Made by a program: the position numbers and the translations under genes | Assembly (NCBI RefSeq): GCF_004349135.1 | Contig: NZ_SMFN01000013.1 | Span: 1-64,000 of the forward strand | Source: Flavobacterium sandaracinum | Lineage (GTDB): Bacteria; Bacteroidota; Bacteroidia; Flavobacteriales; Flavobacteriaceae | DNA length: 64,000 nucleotides | Direction: 5' to 3' | The notes under the pieces: generated by a model | Seen by the model: the letters and a program-made list of their open reading frames with translations, nothing else | What the model was told of the DNA's origin: nothing | Database searches by the model: none | In this document: positions 62,286 to 64,000 of the stretch, piece after piece | Position numbering within the stretch: position 1 is the first letter of the stretch | Layout of the letters: every line of letters begins with the position of its first letter

Positions 62286-62852
62286 ATGAGCTCAAATATT
62301 TCAGTATTTAGAATATGTGGATTTTGTGGTTCTGAGTTCCTTGCAAAGAAAACCACGACAAAATATTGCTCTTTGAAATGTGCAAGCAAAGATTATAAGA
62401 GAAGGCTAAGAAATCAGAAAATTGAAAACTCACACCTTCAAACGCTCAAAATAAAAAACCAGCCGCTTATTGAGCTTAAAGACAAAGAATTTCTAACTGT
62501 AAAACAACTTGCATTGCTTTTAGGTTTTTCTGCTAAAACTGTCTATCGTTTGATTAATACCAAAAGAATAAATGCCTATAACTTTTCAGAAAGAAAAACC
62601 TTAATTAGACGGTGTGATATCAATGTTTTATTTGAAAAGTCACAAATTGGATTCGAAGTAGTTTTACGGCCTATAGAACAAAGAAAACAGGCTGAAATTA
62701 AAGACTGTTATACTATCACTGAAATACAAAAGAAATTTAATATTTCAAGTGGTGCATTGTACAATATTATAAAACGTAATAACATATGTAAATTTTCACT
62801 GGGAAAGTTTACTTATGTTGCTAAAAATGATATTGAAGCTCTTATAAAGTAA
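62286..62852 (+). CDS. Zinc-finger protein with two helix-turn-helix modules
   Basis: The 188-residue protein has an N-terminal Cys4 motif (CGFCGSEF ... KYCSLKCASKDYKRR, residues about 11-40), then two HTH_17-type modules (LTVKQLALLLGFSAKTVYRL, about 75-120, and YTITEIQKKFNISSGALYNI, about 140-185). Similar proteins lie beside integrases of Bacteroidota mobile elements and probably direct excision or element gene control. The next coding sequence, a traG remnant, follows within 50 bases. Confidence 0.82.
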   Translation: MSSNISVFRICGFCGSEFLAKKTTTKYCSLKCASKDYKRRLRNQKIENSHLQTLKIKNQPLIELKDKEFLTVKQLALLLGFSAKTVYRLINTKRINAYNFSERKTLIRRCDINVLFEKSQIGFEVVLRPIEQRKQAEIKDCYTITEIQKKFNISSGALYNIIKRNNICKFSLGKFTYVAKNDIEALIK

Positions 62853-62879
62853 TATCGCTCAGGTATTTGCTTTTAATCC

Positions 62880-63236
62880 CAAAAGAAGCTGTGCCTATCT
62901 CAATGTTGTGATAGAGCAATTAGAAGGACAAATAGCTTCAGCAAAAGTAGCAATGGCACGATTCTCCTCACCTCAACTATATTATGTGTTATCGGGAAAT
63001 GACTTCACTTTAGGCATTAATAATCCAAAGGAACCTAAGATTGTAGTATGGACAACGATCCACAGAAAATATAAATTTATGATGCTGTACTGTCACTTTA
63101 TGTAAACAGATTGGTTAAACTGGTCAGCAAGAAAGGTAAAATGAAATCCAGCCTCATCTTTGATGAATTTCCGACGATTTACCTTAATAATATGGATAGT
63201 CTTATCGCTACTGCACGAAGCAATAAAGTGGCTACC
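62880..63236 (+). pseudogene. traG-like coupling protein fragment
   Basis: The frame encodes IEQLEGQIASAKVAMARFSS and LSGNDFTLGINNPKEPKIV, then after a frameshift near 63040-63100 YVNRLVKLVSKKGKMKSSLI and FDEFPTIYLNNMDSLIATAR, matching the ATPase core (Walker B region) of Bacteroidota TraG/VirD4 coupling proteins. Both ends are missing. It joins a YhcG remnant right after NKVAT. Confidence 0.85.
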
Positions 63237-63240
63237 TCGA

Positions 63241-63580
63241 ATTGAAACGGAGCAATGGGGAAAGTCCGTAGTGAAGAATCTTGTCTAATTTTTACAGAAA
63301 ACCCAACCTGATCTAAAAGGTTTTTCAGATAAAAATTTTTCGAGAATGAAGCAATTTTATCAGACATACAAAGCTTTTCCAAAGCTCTCAGCACTGCTGA
63401 GAGAAATTAGCTGGACCAATAACCTTATTATTTTAAGCAGAGCAAAGTCAGTTGAAGAATAGGAATTTTACATTCGCCTTTCAAGTCAGTAAAAATTTAT
63501 CTCCAGAGAATTGGAGAGGCAAATAAGCAGTGTGGATATTCCGCTGCACTTTGCAGCGGAATATCCAGCCCTCTCAATCT
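63241..63580 (+). pseudogene. YhcG/DUF1016 remnant
   Basis: From 63241 the frame reads IETEQWGKSVVKNL, then after in-frame stop TAA (63286) FLQKTQPDLKGFSDKNFSRM and LREISWTNNLIILSRAKSVE, with two more stops later. This is the N-terminal region of DUF1016/YhcG proteins, a PD-(D/E)XK nuclease family. It is inactive and directly joined to the traG fragment. Confidence 0.8.
63534..63566. repeat. Perfect 15-base hairpin inside the YhcG remnant
   Basis: GGATATTCCGCTGCA (63534-63548) and TGCAGCGGAATATCC (63552-63566) are perfect inverted repeats with a 3-base loop. It is GC-richer than its surroundings and lacks a T tract, so it is not an ordinary terminator. Confidence 0.8.
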
Positions 63581-63623
63581 AACTTTTCAAAGGATAAATC
63601 GTAAACTTTAGTTCATCATTTAA

Positions 63624-63999
63624 TTAAAACGGCAAATCTTCTTTAATATCAGAAAGGATATTCCGTACTTCATTATTTTGCTGTTCTTCCTGATCAAAAC
63701 CATCTTCATTTTGAGAACCGGAATAAAATTTGTCGATAATTCTTATTTCTGTTTCAAATCCGTACTTCTTGAGTAATTGAAGCAATGCTTCTCTTTCATA
63801 ACCTGTTTCTAATTGCATGGACCTATATTTACTAACATTCATCTTGCCAATAAATTCTTTGCCGTCATCAAAAAAATTAGCCGACGTTATAAAAACTGCC
63901 TTTGCTTTTTTCCCTTTTTCAATAGTTGTTTTATAATATTTTTCAGCAAAGGGAAGCGTTTTCCTAAAAAACCACTGAAGTGTCGCTTTTTTATTGCTG
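63624..63999 (-). CDS. Unknown protein, N-terminus beyond the window edge
   Basis: The reading frame continues to the right edge without an obligatory start (ATG 63842 is internal; open frame upstream reads QWFFRKTLPFAEKYYKTTIE). About 125 residues are visible. They end in a Glu/Asp/Asn-rich tail finishing DIKEDLPF, like the acidic C-terminal tip of single-stranded DNA-binding proteins that recruits repair and replication partners. I do not recognise the folded part. Confidence 0.65.
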   Translation of the reverse strand, partial: SNKKATLQWFFRKTLPFAEKYYKTTIEKGKKAKAVFITSANFFDDGKEFIGKMNVSKYRSMQLETGYEREALLQLLKKYGFETEIRIIDKFYSGSQNEDGFDQEEQQNNEVRNILSDIKEDLPF

Positions 64000-64000
64000 T

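Overview
The window looks like the chromosome of a member of the Flavobacteriaceae, most likely Flavobacterium or a close relative (Bacteroidota). The DNA is AT-rich. Promoters carry the Bacteroidota -7 element TAnnTTTG (for example at 9484, 39824 and 49088). Many proteins have short Sec or lipoprotein signals ending in a Bacteroidota-style lipobox, and most protein families are typical of Flavobacteria. No rRNA gene, CRISPR array or complete tRNA gene was seen.

The window is dominated by a nearly complete denitrification region. From left to right: (1) 1-890 is the end of an IS21-type insertion sequence plus decayed DNA. (2) 892-8941, minus strand, is a nitrate module with two NarK-like transporters, a NarI-like membrane subunit, a molybdopterin nitrate-reductase-like catalytic subunit, a four-cluster ferredoxin subunit, a Tat-type Rieske protein and a small membrane protein. 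(3) 10116-17011, minus strand, is a molybdenum cofactor set (moaA, moaC-moaB fusion, moaE, moeB-rhodanese, moaD, mobA, moeA) with a ModE-like regulator and a TauE/SafE permease. (4) 17143-21827 is the copper nitrite reductase operon (nirK fused to cytochrome c, a second cytochrome c, nirV-like, SCO1-like, porin). (5) 21937-29178 is the nitric oxide reductase operon (norC, norB, norQ, norD, a hemerythrin/PAS protein, a carbonic anhydrase, norE, norF). (6) 29485-34445, plus strand, holds an RIC/YtfE iron-sulfur repair protein, anaerobic ribonucleotide reductase nrdD with its glycyl-radical part on a separate small gene, nrdG, a hemerythrin and an Rrf2/NsrR-like regulator. (7) 34509-39567 holds an unknown HEPN-like protein, a PLP decarboxylase and nadA-nadB. 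(8) 39866-47137 is a TetR-controlled ABC export operon of the YbhG-FSR type. (9) 47641-48899 is a recombination scar where an integrase tail is joined to a truncated gene. (10) 49149-51607 holds a Crp/Fnr regulator, a heme-copper-oxidase-like membrane protein and a fasciclin lipoprotein. (11) 51677-58702, minus strand, is the nitrous oxide reductase operon (cytochrome c, nosZ, nosL fusion, nosD, nosF, nosY, cupin, truncated hemoglobin). (12) 59400-64000 is a graveyard of pseudogenes (hemL, nucleotidyltransferase, traG, YhcG/DUF1016), a tRNA-like 3' end and two small DNA-binding proteins typical of integrative elements.

Together the genes could reduce nitrate to N2: nitrate reductase to nitrite, NirK to NO, NorCB to N2O, NosZ to N2, with dedicated cofactor assembly, copper handling and NO protection. 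Two shared DNA motifs seem to tie it together. Fnr-like boxes TGAYNNNNRTCA lie upstream of narK, nirK, norC/ytfE, the nos operon and the Crp/Fnr gene itself. A second palindrome, close to AAAGGACA-N4-TGTCTTTT, lies at exactly the same distance upstream of nirK and norC, and again before ytfE.

The most notable observations are the split anaerobic ribonucleotide reductase, the ModE operator in front of a TauE-type permease, extra periplasmic domains inserted in both NarK transporters, the mixed-subunit nitrate reductase, and the two regulatory motifs. All family assignments come from reading the sequence; no database search was run.
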